A stretch of 64,000 nt of DNA from Ottelia alismoides (Eukaryota > Streptophyta > Magnoliopsida > Alismatales > Hydrocharitaceae). The notes under the pieces were generated by a model that searched no databases, was not told the origin of the DNA, and saw nothing but the letters and a program-made list of their open reading frames with translations. Location of the stretch: assembly GCA_037367405.1 (NCBI GenBank), contig JAZKJV010005538.1, forward strand, positions 1 to 64,000. Reading direction: 5' to 3'. Both the position numbers and the translations under genes were made by a program. Below are positions 11,791 through 23,606 of the stretch, one piece after another. Position 1 is the first letter of the stretch. Each line of letters begins with the position of its first letter.

Positions 11791-12734
11791 GTTGTTTGGT
11801 TGGGGTGAGTGATAGACATTATACCCACTAACCGACCCCACACCAATTGAAAGATTATGATTTAAATAACATGTTCCAATTCCCAAATGGTCTAATTTAT
11901 TTGGCCATTTCAACTATTTGATTGGATTATATGGGTTAACCTAAATAATGTGTACACTTGTGTTGGTGTTAAGATGAGAGGACTTCGAGGAACTAACCTT
12001 ACTATGAGAGGACCATGTTAGTATGACCCTTGTATAGTTGTATAGTGGTTGTTTTGCCAATGCCAAAAGCAATATTGAGAAGTTAAGTTAGCATGGATGA
12101 ATTGGTATGCTGAGAGGACCATCACTTGAGTTGAGACACACTAATATACTTGTACACTTCTTAAAAGAGAAGAGAAGGACAATGGAAGAGATACCAACTC
12201 TCCCAAAAAAGAGAAGAGTCTCGATAATATTACTTACTCAGTTACACTCTCTTTTGTTTTTTTAGCTTTGCACCTTTCCTCTCATTTGTTCGTTGCACAC
12301 AACATCAAGATTTCTTAGATAGTCGCTCCAAATTCAAAGCCAAGCTATAGTCTTTCCTCTATTTTGTTGCCTTTCATCAGTCCCATTGTTCGATGACAAT
12401 GGTCTTGGAAGTCAAATTAGGTCCACTTACACTCAGAAGAGGTCATGAACTTATACAACCCATCCAACATTGAATGCTATTTGAAGGAGGCTAAAGATTG
12501 CTAATTCTAAACTAAGGACCCTCTTACCGACAACACTATAGTTTTTGAGGAATAATGGAGATAAAAGGGAATAAATGGGTGAGGGGGATGAGGAGTACAC
12601 CAAGCTACACGAGAGGGAAGAAAGAGAGCATGTGATTGGAGCGGATGGTTAAAGAGGAGAAAGAATCTAAAATAGAGGATGGACAAACACAATAGGAAAC
12701 ACATGCCTCTTCACCTAAAAGGCCTAAACCTTCT
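11791..12734. other. Intergenic or intronic DNA, nothing recognised
   Basis: AT-rich, with no open frame of interest and no repeat end detected. The CTCTT-rich part at 12170-12260 is low complexity. Confidence 0.3.
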
Positions 12735-12880
12735 CATGGAAAGGAAATATGATAACTTATACGTGGATAATGAGTTATACTACTTTATATACATTGACTA
12801 GCTAGGATTAGGTAGAGTACATAGTAATAGGAAAATACAAAAATAACCCCTAGGGTTTACAACTCTCATATAATCTAACC
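12735..12880 (-). repeat. 3' LTR of the short-LTR copia element
   Basis: Aligns along its length with the other LTR: shared runs include GGATAATGA, AATAGGAAAAT, AGGGTTTAC and CTAAC. The outer left boundary is placed by that alignment and may be off by a few bases. Confidence 0.65.
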
Positions 12881-12999
12881 CTCTTCCATATATAAGCTTG
12901 TCCTCATCATATAAACAAGCTTTAGGATCCATAAGAATATAGGTTAGTTAGATGCCAAATATGCTAGTCTTCTGCAAAGGACCAACAACATATTTCATC

Positions 13000-13690
13000 T
13001 ATGATAGGACCTATAATTTACGACTATGGATTACCTGTAGCTCAAGGACGTATCTCAATGTGCCCATATCCTTGTTCACAAATTGATATCAAGTTTGTAC
13101 TTCACTTCTTCAATTCCCTACTCGTCGTCACTATTTACGACTATGTCATCAACATGAGCCAATGTAGCTACAATGCTTTTGCGTGTCCTCCTGATAAACA
13201 ATGAGTAATTTGAGGATGATCCAATAAAATCCTTCTTGAGTCATGCTTCGGAACTCTGCTTGAGGCTGTGAATGACTTTCAGTAAGCAAAACTTTTAGTA
13301 ATCCTCTTGAACGTCGAATATGAGTGATTGCTACATATAAATGACCTCAAGATCTCCGTAGAGGAATGCATTCTTCAATCTAGTTGATGCAAGGACTAAT
13401 GACTGTGCATGGCAATTGAAAAAAGATAGAAAGAGTCGAAGTCTAGCCACATGAGACTGGTGAAACATGTGGCTACTAGTCGTGCCTTGTGCCACGAAAC
13501 CATTCCATTTGGATATTGCCTTGCTGTGAACACCTATTTAGAGCCAACTACACTATTGTCTTTGAGTGGATCCACCAAGGTCCATGTACATGTGGATATC
13601 AAAGCTATCATCTCTTCCACCATTGCCTCCACTAAGGATAAAGGAGAGCTTGAGCTTATTCTATGTTATATGTAGAACAAATGAGCCCTC
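13000..13690 (-). pseudogene. copia reverse transcriptase relic
   Basis: Minus-strand fragments read GSK-stop-VFTARQYPNGMVSWHKARLVAT, then LKNAFLYGDLEVIYM, then HVDDIVVNSDDE. These are the copia RT opening, the NAFL-GDLEE-VYM block and the YVDD active site (here HVDD). Stops and frameshifts are frequent, so it is long dead. Confidence 0.78.
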
Positions 13691-14194
13691 TGCAAATTAT
13701 CTGTAGCTAATCTAAGATTGGTCAAGACATTGCATTAGAAAGACAATATAAGGTACAACTAGGGGTTTCTTCTGATTCTCTGAACAATAAATAGAATAAC
13801 AATGTCGTCTACACCATATATCTCCTCACATGTATCTTTGTCACTTGAAATAGCATTAGATTGAAGAATTCCGAGACCAAGAACGACCTTAGGATTAAAA
13901 ATTAAAATTGACCAATGGCTTGAAATGAAGGTTACATCGAGTATACTCAAACCTGAATTTGCTATCGTCTGAGCATGGGAAATATGTAATATCTCGAACT
14001 AATGGTAGAAAAGACACCACAGATACTGTTTCAAGGATATGCTCAATTGGATCAATCAAGGCTTGGCTCTATGCAAGAGAGAAGAATGGGATAACGTCAA
14101 AGAGCCACGTATGCAGAAAATAATGCTTACGATTACTGAGATTAAAATATTGACACCTTATTTGATTTCGAGCTCAGAAATACATACTTGATTG

Positions 14195-14402
14195 CATGGC
14201 ATCAAATTTCATGGAAATTTGTTCGAATTTCGATTTCGATATATGGATGAAATTCGACTGAGATGGTCGAGTTTTTTGCCTTTAGGGGTTGTTGATAGAA
14301 GCATTGGTGACCGAAATGGATGAAATTTTGATCGAATTTCGATCGAACTTCCGTTTCGGCCAGTCAACGATATGGTGATCGAAATTGATATTTAAGGCCT
14401 TG
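14195..14402. mobile_element. hAT-type MITE, GAAATTTCG family (208 bp)
   Basis: Flanked by an exact 8-bp duplication CTTGATTG (14187-14194 and 14403-14410). One end is CATGGCATCAAATTTC, the other, read inward, CAAGGCCTTAAATATC. The body is filled with TTCGAATTTCG, GAAATTTCG and CGATCGAA-type words. Two other copies lie at 23367 and 38735. It sits inside the dead copia element, so it arrived later. Confidence 0.88.
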
Positions 14403-14579
14403 CTTGATTGTTGTAGATTGAGCTTGTCCCTCCCAGTCTCAAGATGTTACACAAACCATTAAGGCAACACATGTAGACATCATGGGAGCCATAGCAAAGA
14501 CCGTGTGATCGTGGTAATAGGGATTTTTTCATTACTTATAAGGAGGGAATGGAATTAATGAGATATGAAGTCGCGAGTA

Positions 14580-14990
14580 TTACATTTCCCCAATAGAATA
14601 ATGGAGCATTTGCTTGGATTAGAAAAAGTTCTTGCAACATCAAGTATGTGTCAATGCTTGCATTTTTCAACCCCATTTTGCTGCAATGTATGGACATATG
14701 AGGTCCAATGAATGATCTCTCAAGAGATGCAGAAATTTTGCAGTTGTGTGAGCAAACATCTTGAACATTATTAGACTAAAGAATCTTGGTAGTTGTATTA
14801 AGTTGCATTTTTATTTCATTAATGAGTTGTTTAATCCTTGAACAGACATCTTATTCTTCGTAAGAAATATCCATGACAAGTATTCAAAATCATTAATGAT
14901 CATATGATAGTAGCAACACTCATGATGATTCAGATTTTGATTGGACCCTTGGATATCCATATGAACTAGATCAAATGCTAGAGAATAATG
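14580..14990 (-). pseudogene. copia integrase core relic
   Basis: The minus strand gives FDLVHMDIQGS, YYHMIINDFEYLSWIFL and KNKMSV, matching the copia integrase core around the first catalytic Asp (HMDI) and the FIDD..RYTW.YFL block. It lies upstream of the RT relic in the same orientation, as expected. Broken by stops. Confidence 0.7.
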
Positions 14991-15479
14991 TGGAAGATCT
15001 GAAAAAGGAATTAACTTTGATGATGCTTTCTAAGTTGAGAAGCCTTACAATGCAGTTTGATAACATGAGTTCACTGAGATAGTACGTGTTGAAATTTACT
15101 GATGGATGGATGACCAAGACACTAATGCCATAAAGAATTTGAAGTAGTAGATGGTTGATAAATGGCACACAACTCATTTGTAACGACTAACGATCATGGC
15201 CATATCTACTTTGCAAGATGTAGCATGCACAACAAGTGGAGTAGATGCTACATTTGCCTTCCAATTTCTGGAAGGGGATCTGTTTGATGCTTCCATATGC
15301 TGTACCGCTTATGAAATCGAACTTAGGTGATGAATTTGGTTTTCGTATTCGGGAGATGACTGGAGCGGGAAAGGGTTTTTGCGGGTTCATTTTTTGCGCT
15401 TGTATGCACTGACAGCTAGCATGGTTAGAGATTGCTGGGAGAGCGGTAACTTGATTCCCCATTTTCATACTAAACTGTC

Positions 15480-16140
15480 AAATCAATGTTTTACGAAGTT
15501 TTTACTGATTCTTGAGGCACTGCCAAATGGTGACGGGATGAACGACTCTGTTTGATCAATGGTCGTGGTTTGATGGATTGTTCTATGTGTGGAAGGCATA
15601 TAAGGCCTTCTACCATTTTAAGGTTTTGGATTTGACTATTGGTTCAGATTTGTTCACCGACTTCTGGAATTGGGAAGTTCCACTGTGGGTCCAACTTTTT
15701 ATCCGGCTGCTGAGGAGGGACCACTTTATGACTGGTGAAAGAAGATCCTGGTTCTTTCCCAGATGTGCCGGCACTTGTGAGTGCTGTTAGGTTGAGGAGG
15801 AGAGCGTTGAGCATTTATTATTTGGATTTCATGTTGCTAAGGAGGCTTAGACTGCAACACATGTGGAGAGGGTATCGACGGTGGATTGGATTGGTTTTTG
15901 GGAGTCACTAGATGCCCTTGGGAGTAGCCCCATCAAAATTTGGGCGGCCGCTATTCTTTTGTCCTTGTGGCTTGCTCTGAATGGTTGTATCTTCGGGTGG
16001 AAATATGTAACATGAAAAATGTAATTAAACATGCCAATAGCTTAAAGTCTTTTTGGCTTTGTAATTTTTTATATACTGTGAATATATTAAATTTTCTATG
16101 TAGGAATTTTGTTGACGTCTTACCCTTTTTTTCCTAAAAA
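15480..16140 (+). mobile_element. L1-type LINE 3' fragment (zf-RVT region)
   Basis: The plus strand reads WFDGLFYVWKAYKAFY, then VPLWVQLFIRLLRRDHFMTGER, then EEESVEHLLFGFHVAKEA and IWAAAILLSLWLALNGCIFG. This is the C-terminal zinc-binding RT-associated domain (zf-RVT) of plant L1-type LINEs, with its W..P.K...F.W......L.T motif and the later EHLLF...VA block. One in-frame stop follows CECC near 15789. It runs opposite to the copia element around it and is probably a 5'-truncated insertion into that element; exact ends were not found. Confidence 0.72.
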
Positions 16141-16538
16141 ATCTTTCCTTCTTAGTATTCACGGTCAACAATTTGTCATTTAAAATGGTTTTGCAGTGCT
16201 TAATCTTGTAAATCTAGTTGACAGAGTACATCAGAAAAACTAAGAGTAGGGGTAACAGTAGCCTCCTCGTATCCCACAATTGGTATCAGAGGACCATTAA
16301 TGACTTGAATTATGGGATCTGTTTAATCTTGTCAAATTGCTTTTGTCTATATAAAGATGACGGGAAATGTCGTAATCTACCAACCACTCAAATTCGATAA
16401 GCTTGCACAGTTGAACATGTTATGAAAAGGATGCAGGCACATATGTGATGGCTATAGCTGTCGTCTTATGGAACGTGTATGTAGATGAAATCTGAGAGAA
16501 ACGTTTGAGAATCTCGTCTAGATCTATATGAGAACAAG

Positions 16539-17297
16539 TCAAAATGTCCCCTGCTTTGTAGTTGATTGACTACTATAATGCATGTTGTGTTTGATCCAAC
16601 ATATGTCCTCGATGTGGTCTATCTTGCCAAAGATAGTACATTGAGTTTTACCTCTGCCAATAGATCCAATGAAACCCATTTGAGTAATGGGGCTGGTCTG
16701 AGAGGGTATGCCATGCTCTATGCCATAGTAATTGAGTCTAAGTAACAGGAGTAACTTCTGTAGTTCGGAAATTATATGACCACCACGCATACTTGGTTTC
16801 GTCCATCTCAATTATCTGACCGAAGAAGAGTTGCTCATGATACTCGTGGCCTATGTCTATGATGCTGCTCCGGGATCTGTAATACGAGACATCTTCCTTT
16901 ATGATAGAAGCACACTAAATAAGGAAAAGATGTGGTCACACAACCCTATTCCATGGTATGTGGTTGGCCCTGAGGTCATAGTAGTGCTGGAAATGCTAGG
17001 CCTAGATACACTAGGTTTAGAAATGTTACTGGCAATGAAATTTTCAGCGAGGGCTGGAGACACTGGATGCTAAGAGAGCACTGCTGTGATGACAGAAGGA
17101 ATTGGGCACTGGAATCACTGAAGGCTGGAACCGCTAGGCATAGATAAAGTAATGACAAGAGGTTGGAATCGCTCTGGAGGCTGGAATTGTGAGGACTGGG
17201 TGATGAGGTTTAATTGATTCCAATAGCGATGAGGTATGATTTGAATAGGTGATTGAACGGAGCAGAATAAATGGGCGATGACGAGGTGAACCAACAT
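16539..17297 (-). pseudogene. copia gag relic with zinc knuckle
   Basis: A minus-strand frame ends with CTIFGKIDHIEDICWIKHNM, which matches the copia gag CCHC knuckle (C-x2-C-x4-H-x4-C) except that the second Cys is Phe. It lies between the primer site and the integrase relic, as gag should. The stretch from 16830 to 17300 has further broken gag-like coding. The missing Cys shows decay. Confidence 0.62.
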
Positions 17298-17581
17298 GCA
17301 TTATGAGCAGAACCAGAAAGCAGATGTGCTGGAAAAGATGTTGTTAAAGGCAATGGCAAGCAGGTGAGGCTGGCATTAGAGATTGGGGAAAAAATGGCGA
17401 CAAGCGTTAATGTGGTGAAGGCGAAGGTGATGCTTCAAGCGGCAATGACTTGGTAATGTACTCCGTGCGTCGATGGTGGCAGTAGATGATGATGGGGATG
17501 GAATGAGGGAATGGGATGGCATGATGATGATGGATGCTGGGTTGAACCGAGAGCTTTATAAAAACTAAGGAGGCACTGATA

Positions 17582-17592
17582 GTCTGATACCA
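17582..17592 (-). other. Primer-binding site (initiator tRNA-Met type)
   Basis: TGGTATCAGAC on the minus strand abuts the LTR end. TGGTATCAGAGC is the site used by most plant copia elements and is complementary to the 3' end of initiator tRNA-Met; ten of eleven positions fit. Confidence 0.75.
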
Positions 17593-17726
17593 TGTGGACA
17601 GGGAAAATGAAACTGATATGTTGATAATGAACCCTAGCCCTCCATGTGTAGGATGAGGCTAGGGTCTTAGGAATAGGAAAATTCAAAGGCAACCCTGAGG
17701 GTTTACGGCCCTCACATACCCTAACA
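17593..17726 (-). repeat. 5' LTR of the short-LTR copia element
   Basis: On the minus strand it starts TGTTAGGGTATGTGAGG and ends TGTCCACA, the TG...CA ends of an LTR, and is followed directly by the primer site. It is 134 bp long. Confidence 0.72.
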
Positions 17727-19543
17727 CATACATAAAGACACCTCCAATTGATAAATCCCTTGAATTTACAATTAAATAAGTAAATAAAAGTACAAGATAT
17801 GAGATGTAAAAATTATAAGCACTAAAATTTGATTGCATCACTGGATTTTGTTCCAATCTCTTCAAGTTTAATGATGCTAGTTTTTGTGGGTTTTTTTATT
17901 TGGAGAAAGCATTTAGTTTAAGATGACATTATTGACTGTCTTAGTTTATGCCTTTCAGTCAGATTCTTTATGAGAATATTCTTTTTGGCGATGAGAAGTG
18001 ACTTTTTTCTTCATGCCTGTCTGGTTGGATAGTGAGATCTGCAAGAACTTTTCATGCTCTTCTCAGTGGGACTTTCATTTTTATATGGACAGCTCATTAC
18101 GAGTGAAGTATTTTGGTTCATAAATTCAAAATTAATTTTCATTATGATCTCGTTAGAGTGCATTTTATGGAGTTTGGTAAGGATGGGTTGATAACTTTCA
18201 TTCGAGACAGTTAGGTTTTTGCTTCATGAGAGGTTTGTTGAAGAAAGAAAGTAAAACGTGTCCTAATTGTCTTTGATTAGTTGCTAATTCTGTGAAAACA
18301 TTTGATTTCTGATGTTTTGACTGAGCTAAAAACTTGCAAGAAATGAAACGAGAAGCAACATTTTCAGTTGGCAGCTATTTTTCTTATAGTAGTGGAGATG
18401 AACAAGGTGAAGATTCCTTCTTGACTGGATCCCTTGTCACTTGGACTTTAAGATTCCAAGACTGAAGTCTCTTTGCAAACATTATCTAATTTGCATTAGC
18501 CCATTTTCTGATTTTGCTAACCATAGGGCTTAGTTTATTGTTAAATGATATCATGAAAGATCTTGTTTAAAGAAGGCATTTGCTTGGACTTAGCTCTAAT
18601 TTGCTGTGACCTTATTGTTGTGTTCGGGCATTTTTCTCAACATCAGTAATCATTTGGTGGCTCAATCATTCGTCAATGTCCTATTACAAAGTTGACATTT
18701 TAGTAATTCTTGATTTCACCAATGTATTGACAATGCCGTGAGTCCATGACCACTTGTGTGATTCAATCCATGCTTTAAATTTATATTAGATTCATTCCTT
18801 TTAGGAAAACATCTTTTGTAAAGAATAACAAGGTTGTGGCATAGCTGCAGGTAGTTAGAACATCGTTTTGGTGCCTAATTGGCAGAATAGTTTGCTGACA
18901 ACATTGTTTAGTTTTATGTTCGCTGTTTGAAATATCACATTAGATGCTTTGACTATGACTTCTCACCTATAATGATAGATGTCTTTTAATCATAAAAGAG
19001 AGAGAATGAATATTTTGTGGTTAACTTGAGTGCCCTTTTTTAATGCATTATTAGCCAGATAATATCCCTTATCTTGCATCACTATTGGTCAGTTATACCA
19101 ACTAAATTGCTTTCCAGTAGCTTTTAGAAAGAGGTAGAAAATGAATTTCAGTTCGTGGTAATGCCAGTTGCCGCCTAACACAGTTACAAGTAGATGATTC
19201 AATGCAGCTGAATAACCGACAATAGAAAAAAATATATGGAGCATCATCCCTAAATTAATGAGGGGAATTGCTTGATTTTCACTTTGCTTGTTATAAAGCA
19301 TCATCTAAAGAGTTATATGCACATCCACATAGCACCACAGGGGAAACTTCATTCTGAAACTTGTCGCTAAAGATGACCAAAATGGGGGGGCATGTGTGCT
19401 TGCATAATGTGTATTTACTTCTGTGAAAGTATGTGTGCTTTTGGATTGATTTGCACAGTGGCAGCGTATTTTGTTACTCTTAAATATAATTCTTTTCTTC
19501 TTTTCTTGTTGCAATTTTGGTAAACTATATATCTTACCTACAG
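17727..19543 (+). other. Putative intron DNA before the FKBP20-1-like coding exon
   Basis: AT-rich DNA ending in a splice acceptor: TATCTTACCTACAG at 19530-19543, just before the exon. The stretch from 17.9 to 18.9 kb has faint coding-like texture with many stops and may be an old element, but no domain could be named. Confidence 0.4.
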
Positions 19544-19555
19544 AGGGTATAGATC

Positions 19556-19664
19556 ATGGGAGATGTAATAGATTTAACTGGTGATGGTGGTGTTACAAAG
19601 GCTGTTGTACATAGAGCCAAACCTGATGCTGTTTCTCCTACAGACAATCTTCCTATTGTCGATG
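19556..19664 (+). CDS. First coding exon of an FKBP20-1-like peptidyl-prolyl isomerase
   Basis: After the splice acceptor at 19543 a 12-base leader precedes ATG. The exon encodes 36 residues, starting MGDVIDLTGDGGV and ending PTDNLPIVD, then one base before a splice donor (G, then GTATGC). From memory of the family this closely resembles the start of plant FKBP20-1 (MGD-IDL-GDGGV-K..., RAKPDA-SP-D-LP-VD), which is followed by the VHYEG start of the FKBP domain; a phase-1 intron after VD would restore V with a base from the next exon. FKBP20-1 is a nuclear FKBP-type prolyl isomerase. The later exons were not found in the 44 kb to the right, so either the next intron is very long and full of transposons, or this is a solitary exon fragment. 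Confidence 0.72.
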
Positions 19665-19761
19665 GTATGCATAGACAGACAGTTTATGTTACATTACATG
19701 TTTGGTCCTATATGTTAATAAACTTTATACTCTAAGGTTTCATTATTTAGTGTCTTTAGTT

Positions 19762-19887
19762 AGCAGAGATTATATGCAATGTGGAATACGGAATAGTGTA
19801 ATTTTATAATTATATAGATTAACATATTTGGTGGTGGGTCCTGGGTCCCAAGTTCTGGGACGCCACCCATTTTCATTAAAAAAACAA
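19762..19887 (+). mobile_element. Severely 5'-truncated LINE tail
   Basis: A 126-bp insert ends in GCCACCCATTTTCATT and a short A run, like the 3' end of plant L1-type LINEs, which often has a GGGTCC...GGGACG hairpin as here. An 11-bp duplication, TGTCTTTAGTT, flanks it (19751-19761 and 19888-19898). It lies 100 bases into the intron after the FKBP20-1-like exon. Confidence 0.75.
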
Positions 19888-20506
19888 TGTCTTTAGTTTA
19901 GAGAAATAATGTTCATTAATTTTTGGTTGACAGTTTTAGTGCTGATCGTAACGTGGTTGAACTAGCCAGTTAAAGGTGTTAACAAAATCTGAGCTCCCTC
20001 GCGAAATCTGAAATGAACGGTCTATGTTTGCCTCTTGAGCTTATCAAACCTGATCTGGGGATGCTTATTACATTAGTCTTGTTTTATTTGATTTTTTACA
20101 TTTATGGCTGTGCACCACTATCTGCTGGTGTTTTTTGTCTATTGATAAAAGTGCCACCAACTTCCATATTTTGAATAACTTGACTGTCCAATAATGCCAT
20201 CACCCAAGTCGTAACATCATACTTTACATGGCTTGCAATCTGGTAGCTTGTCAAATTTTAAATTTGTTTCAAATTGTAGTTTAGCATCCATAGTTGATAT
20301 TCGAAGCTGGAAGCTGGAACCATGCGCTATAACCTAATTTTTCTCACAAAGATGCCTTGCAAGGTTTGTCACACATCTGACAAACTTTTAGCTCTGAGGC
20401 AACCTCAACTACATTTGTTTCCATAAAAGTTGAAACTCAATTCAACCGGATCAAGACTAAATTTATCCATGTTCTGACCAAGTCTTTTGGGGATAGAAAA
20501 AAGGGA
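19888..20506. other. Intronic or intergenic DNA, nothing recognised
   Basis: AT-rich with no repeat ends or coding signal seen. Confidence 0.3.
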
Positions 20507-22393
20507 TTTTTTTGATAAGAAGAGGGTGAGATCCCGATGTGGGACTCACCACAAGATTTATTAATAAAGGAGAAAGAAAAACAATCATGCAAGTAGTCAG
20601 GACGAAACAAGGCCCCTATGATGTCCAAGTACATTGTCAGCATAAACATGTTGGCCACAAAAATATTCTCATTCTAGCACACCATATAGCCCATAGAAAA
20701 GCAAAAGTGAGCGAAATATCTTTCTGAGAATTTCTGCACACAACCTAACATATTTCCAGAAATATGTGCCGTTGTCATTCCCAAGCCAATAAGTTCCAGG
20801 TCTTTCTCATCATCGCATCGACTGCATGTCAGGTCTTTTGTGTGGAGAATTCTATCCCACGGTACGTTTGTACATAGACAACCATGTCTGGCAAGCCAGA
20901 GAAAAGCCTTGTTCCTTCGAGGAATTTTACAGCTCCAAATAATTTTCCAGTCAAGATTGATGCCATCCTGGAGTGCGTGCGAAAAATCGATATGCTTTTG
21001 TAATTAAGAAGTTGATAGCTGCCCAAATGAAATGATCTCTACCACTTGCAGGGCCCTCAATATCAGCCTTGTTCCCACATAAAGTAACATAATCATTTAT
21101 CCTTTGATCTGAGAAAGCAGCTTGAAGCAAGGACACTAGGATCCAGTTGTCCATACTTGGCTTAAAACAACATTTTCGTTTTCCGCAAGTGCAAAAATGC
21201 GAGGATAACATTCACCCAAAGTGCCTAACACCGTTCAATCATCCAGCCAGAGCTGGAACAACTCACCCCTACCAACCACCAGAGGCAAAGCCTCCCACAA
21301 CTTAGGGAGGATATGATTGATGCCCCGCCAAAGAGAGGTAGGGAGGTGAATAGGAGCTCCAACAAGAAAGCCTCGGCTGCCTAAATACTTCGCATCAATT
21401 TGTACTCCAGATCATCTTATCCCCCGACAATCTTACTACTAACTTGGTCAAGAGAGTTGTATTCATGCATTCGAGCTTCCTAACCCCCAACCCACCATCC
21501 TTCTCGAAGCGTGTAACCACCTCCCAATAAATAAAATGCAATCCCCCTCTCTTGTTTCCCATTCGACCAGAAGAAACACCTCGTCACAGCCTCAATCTTC
21601 CCATGTACCCCATGCAGGAGTATGCTGGTCGAGCAGAATAAAATGGGGTTGGCAGAAAGAACGTGCTTGAGAAGAATCGACTTCTCTCTCTTAGAGAGCA
21701 TACTCGCCTTCTGGCTCGCTTGCTTGCTTTCCAATCTATCTAAATCATCCTCCAATCAGATGAATGAAGTCGTCCCGCTACAAGATGGAGACCCAAATAT
21801 GTCACTGGCTAGCTCCCACACAGACAATGAGGAATGTTGCCAACCTTCTGGACCTCGGACTAAGTGAGACCAAGTGGAATAAAGGTGGTCTTCTCTCTGT
21901 TGAGCCTCAAACCCGTAATGTCACCAAAATGTCCATAATGGCTAACACTCTTTGTACATGCTCCAGATCACCATCTAGGAAAATCATGGTATCGTCCACA
22001 TATTGGAGAATGAGAATATATACATCATCCTTAAAAAAACCCGTACACAAGCTTCCATTCGTAGCTAGACTCATCATGACCGCCAAAGCATCAGCCATGA
22101 TCACAAAAAGCATAGCCAGGGGACACCTTTGTTGAACCCCGCACTACAGTTGAAAAAAACTTCCCTCCGGTCTACCATTCACAAGAAACGCATAAGATGT
22201 CGTCGTTATACACCTCCTTATCCATGCGATCCTCTCGTATGGGAAACAACGATGCTCAGAGAAAGCACCAGTCCACACAATCATAGGCTTTGGAAAAATC
22301 CACTTTCCACATCAATCCTCTCGCTCGAGTTCTCTTCCAATTTAACACCATCTTGGATGCAAGTGCCCATCCGTCGGTCATGACTCTCCGAAG
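20507..22393 (-). mobile_element. L1-type LINE fragment, RT to 3' end, broken
   Basis: Read on the minus strand, starting at the right: WKVDFSKAYDCVDWCFL (RT motif A), VNGRPEGSFFQL, then LFVIMADALAVM, then LQYVDDTMIFLDGD (the catalytic YVDD), then the post-RT block LSKREKSILLKHVLSANPI and FFWSNGKQ, then zf-RVT-like sequence. The 3' end has a T run at 20507-20513 (poly-A on the minus strand) and a tail, AATAAA-TCTTGTGGTGAGTCC, similar to that of the LINE at 41792. Frameshifts and stops break the frame. The right edge meets a hAT-type element at 22394. Confidence 0.82.
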
Positions 22394-23366
22394 CATGGAT
22401 CAATATCAAGATATATCATGGATATGTCGATTGCATATTGAGTATCCGATATCGATTGATATCACCATGTATGTTGTTTTTCCAAATATTAATGGATATA
22501 TCGTCGATATCGGGATATCAATGGGTATCGATCAAAACATCAAGTTTTGAATGCTACTTTCCCTCATATCAATTGATACCATCGATATCAATTTTCTATC
22601 TTGCCATATCGATCTTTTATTAATAAGGCTTTCGTATGTTGATTTTCATCATTTCAAATGCATTTAGAGGTGGATTTCTAGGGGTTTTTGTATATTTTGT
22701 GGTTGATTACTTGTTCTTGAGTTTTTTCCATTGTCAGGCTGCGATTTCTAGTATTCATTAAGATCTTGGGGGATGGTTTTAGAGTTCTTGATGTATTTAA
22801 TTATAATTATTAGATTTTTTATTTCTTTTAAATATTATAAGATGCAATCTTATATGTTTGATTTCCTCCTGAATGAGCACCTCAACCATGGATATCATCT
22901 CTTGCTTCATCATCATCATCACAAGGTTCCTAAGCACGTTCATTTTTATGCTATTGATGATACAATTTCTAGCTCAAATATTGTTGTTATTTATTCTCGC
23001 AAGTAATGAATTATAAGGCTATGTACTTCCACATAGCATAAGTACATGGAGTCAGTGATGAAACACGAAAGACGAGCAGGAGGAGCGGTTATGTCGATCC
23101 GCCACATACCTTTTGGTTTTAATCGTCATTTCATTAGGTTTTACGTTGTTAATCATTATACTAAATTTCACGATATATTGATGATATCTCGTCATTTTAT
23201 CCGTTTCGACATGTATGCCAGATAGAAGGTTTTGATATTAGCTTACATATTGATTTACATGATATCGGTCGATATCTCGCAAGATAGTGTATCCATAAAA
23301 ATTAAAGAATTCAGTACAACATTTTCCGGATATCGGTCTATATTGATTGATACCATCGATATTGGG
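22394..23366. mobile_element. hAT-type element, CGATATATC family (partial)
   Basis: Starts CATGGATCAATATCAAG and has dense TATCGATA, GATATCG and CGATATCG words in the first 220 bases and again at 23160-23366, with a less structured middle. This is the sub-terminal/central/sub-terminal layout of the family. The GAAATTTCG-family MITE at 23367 is nested near its right side. The true right end and target duplication were not found. Confidence 0.55.
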
Positions 23367-23598
23367 CAAGGCCTTAAATTTCAATTTCGGTCGGTCACTA
23401 TTTCAATGGTCGACTGAAACGAAATTTCGATCGATTTTTGGTCGAAATTCAACCAAAATTTCGGTTATTTCGGCCAGTTTTTGAAATGAGGCCCCCAAAT
23501 TTCGGTTGATATAGGCCATTTTGATCGAACTTCGATCACCTACCGAAATCGAAATTCGATCGAAATTCGGCTGATTTTCGGCAAAATTTGATCCCATG
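23367..23598. mobile_element. hAT-type MITE, GAAATTTCG family (232 bp)
   Basis: Exact 8-bp duplication ATATTGGG on both sides (23359-23366 and 23599-23606). The ends are CAAGGCCTTAAATTTC and, inward from the right, CATGGGATCAAATTTT; 12 of 16 outer positions agree. Many TTTCGGT, CGAAATT and GATCGA words inside. Same family as 14195 and 38735. Confidence 0.88.
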
Positions 23599-23606
23599 AT
23601 ATTGGG

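Larger units (their letters stand above)
12735..17726 (-). mobile_element. Ty1/copia element with short LTRs, broken
   Basis: A pair of related terminal repeats of about 134-146 bp bounds five kilobases that, read on the minus strand, give a tRNA-Met-type primer site, gag with a zinc knuckle, integrase and reverse transcriptase in copia order. LTRs this short are unusual for copia, where several hundred bases is common. All frames are broken. Later insertions are a 208-bp hAT-type MITE at 14195 and probably the LINE fragment near 15.5-16.1 kb. The immediate flanks do not show a clear 5-bp duplication, in keeping with age. Confidence 0.72.

Noticed and set aside
16270..16290. TTGGTATCAGAGG on the plus strand, like a copia primer site
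   Set aside because: The gag, integrase and RT relics around it run on the minus strand and have their own primer site at 17582; no LTR ends beside this one.
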